DNA of 64,000 nt from a virus: positions 34,046 through 98,045 of the IMG/VR virus record IMGVR_UViG_3300046463_000247; one strand, given 5' to 3'. Shown piece after piece: positions 9,448-18,907 of the stretch (positions within the stretch are counted from its first letter, which is position 1; each line of letters opens with the position of its first letter). A program made the position numbers and the translations under genes. Under the pieces are notes generated by a model. The model searched no databases and was not told where the DNA came from. It was given only the letters and a program-made list of their open reading frames with translations.

Positions 9448-9687
9448 TTACTTCTTGCCGCCAGAAGACTTCACCTCGGACGTGCGGAAGTTGCCATACC
9501 ACAGCACCATCCAGTCCGCCGAGTTGCAGTCTCCGAAGACGACGCACTGCGGCGTGCCTTCCTGCGGCTGCGGCAGCGAGAAGTCCTGAAGCGAGGCGGG
9601 CTTGGGCTCGGCGGGCTTCGGCTGAAGTGCCACCGACAGCACCATGCACACGACCATAATCGCTAGGTAAATCAGGATAACTGGCAT
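9448..9687 (-). CDS. Small protein with one N-terminal membrane helix in the tail cluster
   Basis: 79 residues. Residues 2-20 (PVILIYLAIMVVCMVLSVA) form a single hydrophobic helix, followed by a Pro-rich linker and a compact tail with CVVFGDCNSADWMVLWYGN. It sits between the BR0599-like gene and the 87-residue gene. It could be a membrane-anchored factor of tail-tip assembly or entry; this is inference. Confidence 0.65.
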   Translation of the reverse strand: MPVILIYLAIMVVCMVLSVALQPKPAEPKPASLQDFSLPQPQEGTPQCVVFGDCNSADWMVLWYGNFRTSEVKSSGGKK

Positions 9688-9699
9688 GTTCTTAGATCC

Positions 9700-11091
9700 T
9701 TAGAAAACCGGGTCGCCATCATACGGGCTTTTGCCGGGCAAGTACGGAACGCCGCCGTAGTTGTCGGCGTTATTGAACTTGTTCGCACAGGTCAGGATCG
9801 TGCGGTCACAGCCCGCGTACACCTGGATCACCTGCCCGCCCTCGAAGCCGTCACTGAAGCCCAGCAGCGAGAGCTTGGTGCCCTGGTGCCAGTCGATGCC
9901 GCGCCGCTCGGGGACGCCCTGGGCGATCTGCCATTCCACGAACCCGCCGTCAAACCAGCCGTCCGGCAGGCGACCGACTTCGGGGCAGTCAAGCTGGCCC
10001 TGGGCCGCGAGGCCGATGGTTGCGGTGATCTTGTAGGTCGCCTTGTTCACCTTGCATGAGTTCTGGTCGTACAGCACGTGCGGGCACATGCGCGACCAGC
10101 ACAGCCGCAGCCCGTTGGCTTGGAAGCTGGAGCCGATGTTCTCGCACGAGATAACCAGCGACCCGGGCGTCGGGCGGTCCGCGCTCGTGATCGTGCCGAC
10201 GTACACGGCAATCGGGGCCTCCACACTGCCCCACTGCCAGCGCCTTACGCGAATCCAGACGTTGCCGCTCGGTGGGGTGCCGACGAACAGCGCCGCGATC
10301 TCGGTGTCGGCCTGCATCGTGACCTTCAGCGTGTCCGCGCCTGGGCCGCTGATCTTGATCCCGTCGTCGCTGATCTGGACCCCCTTGTAGGTGATCCCAT
10401 AGGTGACGTTCGGGTCCGGCTGGGTCTGGACCGCCAGCGTGACTTCGGTGTACGCGTAGGGGTCACCAGACGGCGTAAAGAGGGTGGCGTCCTGGCCCGC
10501 GTACCGCTCGGTGCCATTGCCCTCGCCCACGCCCGGCACGCCCACGAGGATGTAGGAACTGCGGTACTGGATCGCGTCGAGTGTGCTGCCCCGCGCGCCG
10601 CAGCGAATGAGGGCCGCGCGCAGTCCCGGGGTAAGGTTGGACTGGGGCTCGTCGCCCGTCCAGATGATCACCGTCACACCTGAGTCCAGATGGTTCAGGT
10701 CCGTGCCGAGGCGGTCGGCTTCCGTCGCGCCGGGCGTACCGGTCTGCACGTTGTCGTAGGCGTCCACGAAGACGAACTCGCCGTTCGGGTCGATATAGCC
10801 CATGTGCCATGAGCGGTGCTTCCAGCCCGCGTACTTCGCGCCGGACTGCGGGTCGTACACGCCCATGGCGTCTGCGAACGCGTTGTTGCCACCGTTCCAC
10901 GAGAAGCCCGCCGACACAATGCGGAGATTGACCGTCTTCGGGGTCGGGCGCGGGGGTCCGCCAATCGTGATGTCGCGGTCCGCCTGCGCATAGAACCACG
11001 TCTTGCCGTAGCGCATGAATTCGTATAGCTGGACCTCATAGGACTGGTGATTCGAGGTTTCGCTTGTGGAGTACTGATAGCCGCCTGCCAT
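9700..11091 (-). CDS. BR0599/DUF2163-like tail protein
   Basis: 463 residues, starting at MAGGYQYSTSE with AAGG eight bases before the ATG. The C-terminal half has SRMCPHVLYDQNSCKVNKA, matching the Cys-pair motif (CxHxLYDxxxCxVN) of the phage BR0599 domain. Members of this family sit in the tail-tip module between tape measure and hub. The first 32 codons of the longer frame are Arg/Pro-rich shadow and are rejected. The gene starts 8 nt after the preceding stop. Confidence 0.75.
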   Translation of the reverse strand: MAGGYQYSTSETSNHQSYEVQLYEFMRYGKTWFYAQADRDITIGGPPRPTPKTVNLRIVSAGFSWNGGNNAFADAMGVYDPQSGAKYAGWKHRSWHMGYIDPNGEFVFVDAYDNVQTGTPGATEADRLGTDLNHLDSGVTVIIWTGDEPQSNLTPGLRAALIRCGARGSTLDAIQYRSSYILVGVPGVGEGNGTERYAGQDATLFTPSGDPYAYTEVTLAVQTQPDPNVTYGITYKGVQISDDGIKISGPGADTLKVTMQADTEIAALFVGTPPSGNVWIRVRRWQWGSVEAPIAVYVGTITSADRPTPGSLVISCENIGSSFQANGLRLCWSRMCPHVLYDQNSCKVNKATYKITATIGLAAQGQLDCPEVGRLPDGWFDGGFVEWQIAQGVPERRGIDWHQGTKLSLLGFSDGFEGGQVIQVYAGCDRTILTCANKFNNADNYGGVPYLPGKSPYDGDPVF

Positions 11092-11099
11092 GGGTCGCC

Positions 11100-12497
11100 T
11101 TATGGGTTGGGGAACATCGCGGGCATCAGGTTCGTGTCCCACAACCGGTCTGGCTGCGGCCATTCGGCCACATCCCGGATCGGCCACGGGCCATCGTTAC
11201 TTGCTGCCTGCTGGTTGCGGTTCTCGAACGTTTCCTTGAACGTGAGCACCACATCAGCTACGCCGTTCACATCCGTAATGTGTTCGATCTCAATCTGGTC
11301 CTGATCCAGACGCACGAGAACCAGGAGGCAAATCTTGCGGATTTCCTCAATCTGGTAGTCCTTGTCGAGCGTCGAATCGAGGGTGAGCCATTCTACAGAT
11401 TCCTCGGCGCGCGAAGCAATGACGCGGCGGTAAACGGGCGGTTTTCCGACGAAAAAGATTGCGATGTAGGTCGAGGTGCCCTGGTCGAAACCGTACTGCG
11501 TGTAGCCACACTTCTTCACGCAGATAGCCCCGTCCACGCGCATGAGCGGCTTCTGGAGCACGAAGTCTTCGTTCCACGACGGCACGTAGAACGGGTGCCG
11601 CGAGCCGCGCACGCCGTGCAGGAACATCAGCATCGCGTAGTAGTCGGCGACGCCGTACAGGGTGTAGCGGAACTGCAAGCTGGCCCGGCCATAGCGCGCG
11701 GTCGTGTATTCGAACGGCAGCGCCACCTGCTGATCCAGCTTGTCGAGCAGGTAGGTGTAGCCGTTGGTCTGGTCCTCGCGTTCATTGGGCGGGATCGCCA
11801 TCACCTCGAAGACGTTCAGCGAGTTCTGGAGAATCGCGGGCGGCACCACGGTCGGCTCCATCAGCCTGAAGCGCAGTTGCGCCCTCGAAATGGTGGACGT
11901 GGTGCGGGTGATCTGCGGGTCGGTGTCGAGTCGTGCGACCTTGAGCGGGAACACGCGGGTGCCAGCAGGCCACGACCGGGCGTTCGGGCTGATCGTCCAC
12001 GGCCCGGGGATGTTGCCCTCGTAGCCGCCGATGCGCACGAGTTCGAAGTCCGTCAGGTAGTTGCCCAGAATCAGCATCATCGTGCCGGGCATCACGTCCG
12101 GCCACGCCCCCACCCCGACATTCATCGTCGTGCTGGCCGGTCGCAGCGACTCCACCAAGTTCAGCCCCTCGTGCCACATGGGCAGCAGCCAGTCAGATTC
12201 GTGCGCACGCTGAAGCGACAGGTCCATCGCCACGCGGTACTCGTCGTAGACCAGGTATTCGGCTTCGAGCATGCGACGCGGCGCAAGCCGTTTGGCGTTG
12301 CGCTGTTCGGCCCCGATGGGGTTGTCCAGGATGTCCGTCAGGAACTGGTACGTCTCGGTGACGCTGTTATCCCAGTTGGGCGGCACCAGCCATACCGGCA
12401 GGTTGGCGACCGCCGCGAACGACGGGATGGGCGGGATTTCCCCGCTCCACGCGTCCTGTGGGTAAGGCTGTACGTCACTCCATGTTTGCCACGTCAT
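11100..12497 (-). CDS. Tail-tip protein encoded directly after the tape measure
   Basis: 465 residues. The ATG overlaps the tape-measure stop by one base (TAATG), which indicates coupled translation. It is Trp-rich (MTWQTWSDVQPYPQDAW, NLPVWLVPPNWD) with a beta-rich body. Such position-conserved proteins act as distal tail or baseplate components in siphoviruses. I do not recognise a specific family; the role is inferred from gene order. Confidence 0.65.
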   Translation of the reverse strand: MTWQTWSDVQPYPQDAWSGEIPPIPSFAAVANLPVWLVPPNWDNSVTETYQFLTDILDNPIGAEQRNAKRLAPRRMLEAEYLVYDEYRVAMDLSLQRAHESDWLLPMWHEGLNLVESLRPASTTMNVGVGAWPDVMPGTMMLILGNYLTDFELVRIGGYEGNIPGPWTISPNARSWPAGTRVFPLKVARLDTDPQITRTTSTISRAQLRFRLMEPTVVPPAILQNSLNVFEVMAIPPNEREDQTNGYTYLLDKLDQQVALPFEYTTARYGRASLQFRYTLYGVADYYAMLMFLHGVRGSRHPFYVPSWNEDFVLQKPLMRVDGAICVKKCGYTQYGFDQGTSTYIAIFFVGKPPVYRRVIASRAEESVEWLTLDSTLDKDYQIEEIRKICLLVLVRLDQDQIEIEHITDVNGVADVVLTFKETFENRNQQAASNDGPWPIRDVAEWPQPDRLWDTNLMPAMFPNP

Positions 12498-15400
12498 TAC
12501 TTGATCCCCAGCATGGTTTTCAGCGTCGGCACGTCGCGTTGCAGGTGCATGAATACGATGTCCTTGCCGTCAGAGCCCGACATCGCCTGCGGCACGCGCT
12601 TGCGCTCGTCCACCAGCACGAAGCGGGACCCGCCATCGCCCTTGCCACCCTTCGGTGCGCCGCCGCCCGCGTCCGTGCCTTTTGCAATTGATTGCAAACC
12701 GGAAGGCATGCCACCGTCCGCGAATTTGTTGATCGAAGACGACATGCGGTTCCTGATCGAGCCCGTCTGGCCGGAATTTAGCGCATAAAGCAGCGGCAGG
12801 TGTTCCTTCGTCGCCTTCTCGTTGACGATAAACTCGTTGTTCGCGACCATCGCCGGGATGCTGTCCGACCGGCCCGTTCCGGGTCCGCTAATCAGGCCGT
12901 GGTTGAGCCGCTTGAAGTCGTCCATGCCGAAGCCGTCCGCGAACTTGCGCACCGGCACGACGCCGCGACGACCCTGTGACGGCAGGCCACCATCGGCGAG
13001 CATCATCATCGCCATCATCGCCATCTGGCCGATCATCTGCCCCCACTGCGCGCCCTGCTTGCCGCCAATTGCCCCACCAATCGCGCCCCCGGCCATGCCG
13101 CCCATCGAGCCCGCCATACCGCCGCCACCGCCAGCCCCACCGTCCGAAAACATGCTGTTGATGCTGTCGAACATCCCGCCCAAGCTGTCCTGCGTCTGGC
13201 CCAGCACACCGCTCAGGCCGGTCGTCAGCGCGTTGCCCATCGAGTCAATCCCGAACCCGCCGTTCGACGCGGTGTTGCCGAGGTCGGTGAACGTCGTATT
13301 CAGGCCGGTTTCGAGGCTGCTCTGGAACGTCGAGAAGCCGTCACCGCCGCCCAGCCCGAACAGCGCGGAGCCGCCCGTGGAGGTCGAGCTATCGAGGTTG
13401 CCGCCGCCCGCGTCGAAGCCGTAGTCATTGCTCGCGGTGTTCCCCATGTTGAACAGGGAGCCAAGGCCCATCGCAGCCCCGCCACGCTTGCCGAAGTTGC
13501 CCATGAGGGTGTTGACAGCCCCCATCAGTCCCGGACCGCCCTGCGTGCTGCCGTTGGTCGTGAAGGTCTGCTTGGTCGCGTCCGCCGAGCGCACCCACAT
13601 CGCGTTGCTCGCGTCCTCACCCAGTTGCCTGCCGCTCTTGCCGCCCAGCCCTTCAGCCAGCTTGTCGAAGATCGAATTGCCCTCGCCGCCCGTCTGATCC
13701 ACGATCCACGAGGTGATCTTCTGCGACAGGTCCTTGGCGATAACCTGGTTGATCGAGTTGACGAAGCTCAGCGCCGCGCCCCGGAAAGCCTCACCAATCG
13801 ACTTCGAGTGCGACATCACGTCGTAGATGCCCTGCGTCAGCGCCTCGGAGAAGTTCGTGCGGATCGAATCGCCCAGCGTGTGGTAGGCCGACGCAAGCTG
13901 GAGAATCTGGTTCTGGTACGAAGCGGCCTTGGTGCGCGCGTCGTCGTACTCCTTCTCCATGCCCAGCGCCTTGTACTGCTCGGCCTGCTCCTGCTCAACC
14001 GCCATCAGCTTGCGGACGTTCTCGATCTCGGCGGTGATCAGTGCGTTGTCGGCGTTGGCGGCACTGATGTCCGTCAGCGCGCCGCGCGAGTTCGCGAGCG
14101 CCACCTGGGCGCGGGCGTTCTCCAGCAGGGTCGCTTGCAGGTTGCCCTGGCGCGTCGTGGCGTCGTTCAGTTGCTGCATCGCCAGCACGTCGGCCTTGCG
14201 TGCGTATTCGGCGTCCAGCAGTTCCTTCGCGCCCTTCACGCTGTCCAGCTTCTTGTGCAGGTCCTCGTACTGCTGCGCGAGCGCGGCCTGAGACCCGGCC
14301 AGCTTCTGGTCGGTCTCCTGCATCGCCTGGAACTTGACGTTGGCGACTTCCTTGTCCAGCGCTTCCTGCTCCTGCGCGCGGGCAATCGCTTCACGCGACT
14401 CGTCGGCTGCGGCCTGGGCGTTGATCTGCTTGATATGGTCGCGCTGCGCCTGAATCTGGTTGTCGATGCCGACGCGCTCGCTGCCGGTCTTGGCCGCACC
14501 CTTGTCGATCTGGAGCGCCTTGATCTGCGCATTCGCCACCGCGACTTCCTGCGCGGCGTTCGCCTTGATCACCTCGGCACGCTTGTTGTAATACGTGTCG
14601 AGGTTCACCAGACCCTGCTGGTAGCCATACTGGTCCGCATCGAGCGCCGCCTGGTTGGCGATCTTCGTCAGCGCGGCGGTGTTCTGCGCGGCCTCCACAA
14701 TCGCCTGCGCGCGAGCCTTGGCAATCGCCCGGCCTTCGTTCAGTGCGGACTCGCCGCCCGCCTTCAGTGCGGCCTGCGCTTCCTTCTCGTGCTGCTTGGC
14801 CTGCCCCATCGCGCCATTCAGCGACGACGTGATGTCCACGCCCGCCGTCTGGGCCATCGCCTTCAGGGCCTCGCCAGCCGCCTGGAATTTCTTCAGTTCC
14901 TCTGGCGACGACACGGTGTCGGCCAGCTTCTCGAACTCCAGCAGCATCGCGTTCAGCAGCGTCTTCGACTGGGCCGAGCCGTCCTTGACGAACGCCTGCG
15001 CGGAGACAATCACGTCCGCCGCCTCGGAGAACTTCTGGGCGATGCCGGTGGTGGCCTGCGACACGTCGATGCCTGCCGCCTGCGCGGCCTCAGCGAAGTT
15101 CTGCCATGCCTTGCTGGCCTCAACCATCGCCTTGGTCTGCGCAGCGGAGCCATCCAGAATCACCTGAATCTGCTTGCGCTGGGCGTCCGACAGGTCGGCG
15201 TTCATCAGGGAGTCGCGCTGCTCCTTGATCGAAGCGTTGGTGTCCTTGATCTGCTTCTGGAGGTCAGCCTGTTGCTGCTTGAGCGTCAGCACGTCCGACG
15301 CCGCCGACGAGCGCGCCTGCGGGGTGGCCTTCTCGTCGTTGGCGATCAGGTTCTTGTCGCTGATCTGGCGCGCGAGGTCCAGGTTCTGCTTCTGCTGGGC

Positions 15401-16996
15401 GGCGAGGTCGGTGTACTTCTGCTTCAGCGTGTCAATCGCCTTCTGCACGTCGCCCGTGGACTTAGCGGTCTTGTCCGCGCCATCGGACGACGACAGCCAC
15501 GCACCCAGCGCCACCGCGCCGAGCGCCGTGAGGGCCGTCACGATCAGGCCGATAGGACCGGCGAGCGCACCCATCGCCACCTCGGTCACGATAGCGCCCG
15601 TGCGCAGCGCCTTGAGCACCGTCACCGCGCCGCTGATGCCTTCCACGAAGAGCGGCAGGAGCGACGTGATCTTCGAAATGATCGTCAGGCCCGCGTACGC
15701 GATAGCCACGTCGCGCAGCACCGTCCCGGTCTCCACCAGCACGTCCTTGTGGTCCTTGAACCACTGGATAGCCTGAACGATCAGCGCAGAGGTCTGGTGG
15801 ATCGCGTCGGCGAGCCCACGGAAAGACTGGTCGGTGCGGTCGGCAGCGGTGCCGAACAGGTCAGCGTTCTTGCCGGTCGTCTGGAACGAGGCGGCGAGGT
15901 CGTTGAGCGACGACAGGATGTCGATTGCGCCCTTCACCAGTTCCGAGTAGACCGGCAGCAGTTCCTGGCCGAGCGAGTTCTTGAGCGTCTCGATATAGCG
16001 CGGCAGGGACGTAAGCTGCTTGCCCACGTCACCCATCGACGCTTCATAGGTGCCCTGAATTGTGACGGCCTGCGCGAGCACCGCATTGGCGAATGCCTGC
16101 TTCTGCTGGTTGGCGTCGAGCGCGTGACCCACCACTTCCGTGGCGTGCTGGATCGCGGACTGGCGGTCGATCACAATGCCCATCCACCGCAGACCCACCG
16201 TGTCCATCTGGTTGATGTTCGTGATCAGGCGCGAGAACGTCTCGGACGAGTTCCACCCGGCGATCACGGCCAGGTCCTGCGACGCGCGGGCGAGCGGCGC
16301 GGCGAGGTTGATGTTCAGTCCGGCAGAGATAAGCTGGGCCAGCGACTCGCGCGAGGCCGCAGCCGTGATGCCCATCTTCTGCACTTCCTTGTCGGCAGCG
16401 GTGATCTGCTGCGACGTGTAGCCCGCGTTCTTGCCCACCGTGTCCAGCACGGTTGCCAGCACCTGCGTGCGCGCAGCGGTGTCGGCGAGGTCCTTCAGGA
16501 ACGAAATGGCTTCAAAGGCGAGGAAGCCCCCGGCTGCGAACTTAAGCGCCTTCGTCAGGCCCTCCACGGACCCAATGAGTACGTCCACGCCTTCCTTCGA
16601 CTTGCGCGCGTCGTCGCCCGGCTTCCGCAGACCGCCGCCCTGCCCCGCCTCATTGGCGTTCTTCGCGAGGTCTGCCAGCGCCTTCGACGCCGTGCCCACA
16701 TCGGTGATCAGCGCGCGGGTCGCGTCGTCCAGTTCGCCGAACGCGGTGGCCGTGCCCTTGCCTGCCGTGGCTGCGGTGGCATTGAGTTCCTTCATCGCCG
16801 CGCCGACCGCCTTCGTGTCGGTGGCGAGGTTGTTCGCTTCCTTGGCAGCAGTAACGAACTGGGCGGCAGCAGAACCAAGGTCTGAACTCGTCAGCGCGGC
16901 GAGTACCGACTTGAGGTCGTTCTGAATCTGCTGGAGCGCGCCAGCGGTCTCGTTCGCTACGGAGATTAGAATCTTCAGTTCTGCTTGACCGGCCAT
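12497..16996 (-). CDS. Tail tape measure protein
   Basis: 1,499 residues; ATG after AAGGAATAAC. It is long, Ala/Gln-rich and helical, with coiled-coil stretches (QQYEDLHKKLDSVKGAKELL). A hydrophobic block lies at about residues 425-505 (LAGPIGLIVTALTALGAVAL), and a Gly/Met-rich segment near the end (MAGGAIGGAIGGKQGAQWG). It follows the G/GT chaperone genes, as expected. At the usual 1.5 Angstrom per residue the tail would be near 225 nm. A palindrome lies near the 3' end, encoding LQSIA. Confidence 0.92.
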   Translation of the reverse strand: MAGQAELKILISVANETAGALQQIQNDLKSVLAALTSSDLGSAAAQFVTAAKEANNLATDTKAVGAAMKELNATAATAGKGTATAFGELDDATRALITDVGTASKALADLAKNANEAGQGGGLRKPGDDARKSKEGVDVLIGSVEGLTKALKFAAGGFLAFEAISFLKDLADTAARTQVLATVLDTVGKNAGYTSQQITAADKEVQKMGITAAASRESLAQLISAGLNINLAAPLARASQDLAVIAGWNSSETFSRLITNINQMDTVGLRWMGIVIDRQSAIQHATEVVGHALDANQQKQAFANAVLAQAVTIQGTYEASMGDVGKQLTSLPRYIETLKNSLGQELLPVYSELVKGAIDILSSLNDLAASFQTTGKNADLFGTAADRTDQSFRGLADAIHQTSALIVQAIQWFKDHKDVLVETGTVLRDVAIAYAGLTIISKITSLLPLFVEGISGAVTVLKALRTGAIVTEVAMGALAGPIGLIVTALTALGAVALGAWLSSSDGADKTAKSTGDVQKAIDTLKQKYTDLAAQQKQNLDLARQISDKNLIANDEKATPQARSSAASDVLTLKQQQADLQKQIKDTNASIKEQRDSLMNADLSDAQRKQIQVILDGSAAQTKAMVEASKAWQNFAEAAQAAGIDVSQATTGIAQKFSEAADVIVSAQAFVKDGSAQSKTLLNAMLLEFEKLADTVSSPEELKKFQAAGEALKAMAQTAGVDITSSLNGAMGQAKQHEKEAQAALKAGGESALNEGRAIAKARAQAIVEAAQNTAALTKIANQAALDADQYGYQQGLVNLDTYYNKRAEVIKANAAQEVAVANAQIKALQIDKGAAKTGSERVGIDNQIQAQRDHIKQINAQAAADESREAIARAQEQEALDKEVANVKFQAMQETDQKLAGSQAALAQQYEDLHKKLDSVKGAKELLDAEYARKADVLAMQQLNDATTRQGNLQATLLENARAQVALANSRGALTDISAANADNALITAEIENVRKLMAVEQEQAEQYKALGMEKEYDDARTKAASYQNQILQLASAYHTLGDSIRTNFSEALTQGIYDVMSHSKSIGEAFRGAALSFVNSINQVIAKDLSQKITSWIVDQTGGEGNSIFDKLAEGLGGKSGRQLGEDASNAMWVRSADATKQTFTTNGSTQGGPGLMGAVNTLMGNFGKRGGAAMGLGSLFNMGNTASNDYGFDAGGGNLDSSTSTGGSALFGLGGGDGFSTFQSSLETGLNTTFTDLGNTASNGGFGIDSMGNALTTGLSGVLGQTQDSLGGMFDSINSMFSDGGAGGGGGMAGSMGGMAGGAIGGAIGGKQGAQWGQMIGQMAMMAMMMLADGGLPSQGRRGVVPVRKFADGFGMDDFKRLNHGLISGPGTGRSDSIPAMVANNEFIVNEKATKEHLPLLYALNSGQTGSIRNRMSSSINKFADGGMPSGLQSIAKGTDAGGGAPKGGKGDGGSRFVLVDERKRVPQAMSGSDGKDIVFMHLQRDVPTLKTMLGIK
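12682..12697 (+). repeat. Dispersed palindrome, full 16-mer
   Basis: Near the 3' end of the tape-measure gene. Confidence 0.9.
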
Positions 16997-16997
16997 G

Positions 16998-17704
16998 TTA
17001 TTCCTTCAGTAATTCATTCAGGGTTTTCACGAAATCCTTGCCTTCCTGCGTGTGCGCCACCGACCGGTCTATCGTCGCCTGGGTCGCCATCCACGCCTTG
17101 CGGCGCGCGAACGCGGCTTTCACGAGGTGATCAATCGTGCGCAGCGAGTAGCCCCAGATGTCCTGCAACCGGTGCCCCTCACTGGCAAGGAATTCAACAC
17201 TTTCGACCCATGAGTCCGACAGTTCCTCTACGCGGAGAGCAACGGCTCGGTCGATGGCGTCAACGGTGCTGCTTCCTGAGTTGCTGCCTGCGGCTGCTGC
17301 TCGATCCTGGCGCTGGCGTTCTTGCCAAGCTGCCGCAGCGCCGCCGTCGCCTCGGACAACAACTCTTGGAGCTTTTTTGCGTCGGGCACCGACAGCTTGT
17401 AAATCTTCTGGATTGCAATCAATTGCACGGTGCCGGGCAGGCGCTTGATCACGTCGAGATCGTCTTCCGCGTCGGTTCCCATCTTGATCACCTGTGCGAT
17501 GAAGTCCGGCGCGGCCAGCAGGAACTGCGTGTAGTTCGGCTCCTTCTTCTGCGCTTCGGCGTACAGCGAGACGAACGCGTGCTGGTGGTTCATCATCAGT
17601 TCGACAATCTGCAACAGGGACAGTGGGTGCAGGTCGAGCGGGACGCCGGGTGCAACTTCGACCGTCTCGGGTTTGGCGAGCAGGTCGGCAATCTTGATAC
17701 CCAT
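16998..17704 (-). CDS. Tail assembly chaperone GT fusion made by -1 frameshift
   Basis: The T frame has no start of its own but is open to the stop two bases before the tape-measure start. Its last 90 codons read like a real protein (STVDAIDRAVALRVEELSD, GYSLRTIDHLVKAAFARRK). T is in the -1 frame relative to G, as in lambda. Slipping at A AAA AAG joins 111 G residues to 124 T residues, a 235-residue product. The slip lies about 48 codons before the G stop, earlier than in lambda, so the first ~35 T codons (Arg/Ala-rich) are uncertain; a later slip site cannot be excluded. Confidence 0.75.
17228..17704 (-). CDS. Tail assembly chaperone, G-like
   Basis: 158 residues, with a strong CAAGGAGTGAAAC ribosome site. 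It is helical and acidic in the middle, with a Gln/Ala/Pro tail. It lies between tail tube and tape measure, the classical place of lambda G. Codons 109-111 are GCA AAA AAG, forming the heptamer A AAA AAG at 17378-17372, a canonical -1 slippery site that would lead into the overlapping T frame. A palindrome encodes QLIAI upstream of the slip site. Confidence 0.85.
   Translation of the reverse strand: MGIKIADLLAKPETVEVAPGVPLDLHPLSLLQIVELMMNHQHAFVSLYAEAQKKEPNYTQFLLAAPDFIAQVIKMGTDAEDDLDVIKRLPGTVQLIAIQKIYKLSVPDAKKLQELLSEATAALRQLGKNASARIEQQPQAATQEAAPLTPSTEPLLSA
17413..17427 (-). repeat. Dispersed palindrome, CA centre
   Basis: Inside chaperone gene G, about 35 nt upstream of the slippery site. 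Confidence 0.9.
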
Positions 17705-17736
17705 GAGGTTTCACTCCTTGAACTGGGTCTATAAAT

Positions 17737-17762
17737 GAAAAAGGGCGGGCCTAAGCCCACCC
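17737..17762 (-). terminator. Rho-independent terminator after tail tube gene
   Basis: GGGTGGGC, loop TTAG, GCCCGCCC, then TTTTTC on the minus strand. It would limit read-through from tail tube into the chaperone and tape-measure genes. Confidence 0.8.
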
Positions 17763-17801
17763 GGATACTACGCTTCCTAACGGGAAACTACAGCTTTTCG
17801 C

Positions 17802-18836
17802 TTACGCTTGAGCCAGCAGCTTGCGCACCGTGAAGAAGCGCGAGCCCACCGCGCGCATCGGGTCCGACAGCACCGAACCTTCGAGCGTGATCTGGCCGAA
17901 CGTATCGCTGATCAGCGACAGTTCCTTCAGCGGGTCCGTCGAGAACTTGAAGATTTCCACGACGACCGGGCTGTTGCCTTCGGCGGTGTTGAGACCTTCG
18001 AAGCGCAGATAGACTTCTGCCTGAGCCTGCGTCAGCGAATCGGTCAGCGTCTGGTCCACGAAGTCGTAGTCCACCGTCAGTTCCATGCCGTCGAACACGG
18101 CCTTCGGCGTGGCCGTCGCGGTGATGACCTTGCCCGTGGTGTCGAGTCCGATGGTCAGGTCCGCACCCGTGGACGACAGCACCGTGAACGTCTTGTTGTT
18201 CAGCACCGCAGCGTCCGCGCCGTCGAAGCCGTAGAACGACGCCTGGTCACCCGTGCTCAACGTGTTCGGCACCGTGATCTTGGTCGTGGCACCGACCGTG
18301 ACGCCCGTCACCGCGACGCCCAGCGTGTCCAGCGGCGTGATTGAACCGTCGTTGATCTTGATCGAGCCCGCGTCGAGATTGACCGCGTAGTCGTACGGCG
18401 TCGCGTCGTCCGTGTAGGGCGTCAGCGGGTTTGCGCCCTGGTTCACGATGACGTTCGACACGCCAATGTTCGCCAGTGCGGAGATCGCGCCCGTGTAGCC
18501 GATGATCGGCTCTGCCGTGACCTTGCCGCCGACGAGCGTCTTGGACTCGCCGCGCATTGCGACAGCCATGTTCTCCGGCGACCAGTTTTCCAGCGTGGCC
18601 GACAGGGTAACCTTGGTGTCGGTCGAGAGACGCTTGTCCGTCGCGCGCTGGCCCGAGTGCGATTCCTTGTGCTCGACCACGGTCGTCGCGACGCTGATCT
18701 TCAGGTCCGGCACGTTGCCGACTGCCCGCAGACCACGCGGCTTGCCCGTGACGGCATCGCGGACGCCCAGCATCAGGACGCCCTGACCCGAGTAGTAATG
18801 GTCCTTCGTGTCCCACTTACGATTTACTTCGCTCAT
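17802..18836 (-). CDS. Major tail tube protein
   Basis: 344 residues from MSEVNRKWDT with AAGGAGAG upstream; the longer frame's first 33 codons are rejected because they cover the promoter. It has the tail-tube pattern: N-terminal beta strands, then ATTVVEHKESHSGQRATDKR and KVTLSATLENWSPENMAVAM. The inserted C-terminal region may be an Ig-like domain. It has its own TTGTTA-type promoter, and a terminator separates it from the chaperone gene, which suits a high-copy protein. Confidence 0.85.
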   Translation of the reverse strand: MSEVNRKWDTKDHYYSGQGVLMLGVRDAVTGKPRGLRAVGNVPDLKISVATTVVEHKESHSGQRATDKRLSTDTKVTLSATLENWSPENMAVAMRGESKTLVGGKVTAEPIIGYTGAISALANIGVSNVIVNQGANPLTPYTDDATPYDYAVNLDAGSIKINDGSITPLDTLGVAVTGVTVGATTKITVPNTLSTGDQASFYGFDGADAAVLNNKTFTVLSSTGADLTIGLDTTGKVITATATPKAVFDGMELTVDYDFVDQTLTDSLTQAQAEVYLRFEGLNTAEGNSPVVVEIFKFSTDPLKELSLISDTFGQITLEGSVLSDPMRAVGSRFFTVRKLLAQA

Positions 18837-18873
18837 AAAAGCTCTCCTTTTCCCGGGAAATGTTACGAGCCGA

Positions 18874-18902
18874 AGTGTATCGGCCCGGGGTGCACCTAAC
18901 AA
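18874..18902 (-). promoter_or_regulatory. TTGTTA-type promoter for tail tube gene
   Basis: TTGTTA, 17 bp, TACACT. The -35 runs into TTGTTAGGTGC, shared with the promoter near 42.03 kb. Confidence 0.6.
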
Positions 18903-18907
18903 AAGAA

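Noticed and set aside
9203-9649. 148-codon minus-strand frame over two tail genes
   Set aside because: Arg/Gly-rich shadow overlapping two well-supported small genes in other frames.
13625-16885. A 1,086-codon open frame on the plus strand
   Set aside because: It is the antisense shadow of the tape-measure gene; composition is Arg/Leu-rich, no ribosome site, and no other plus-strand gene exists.
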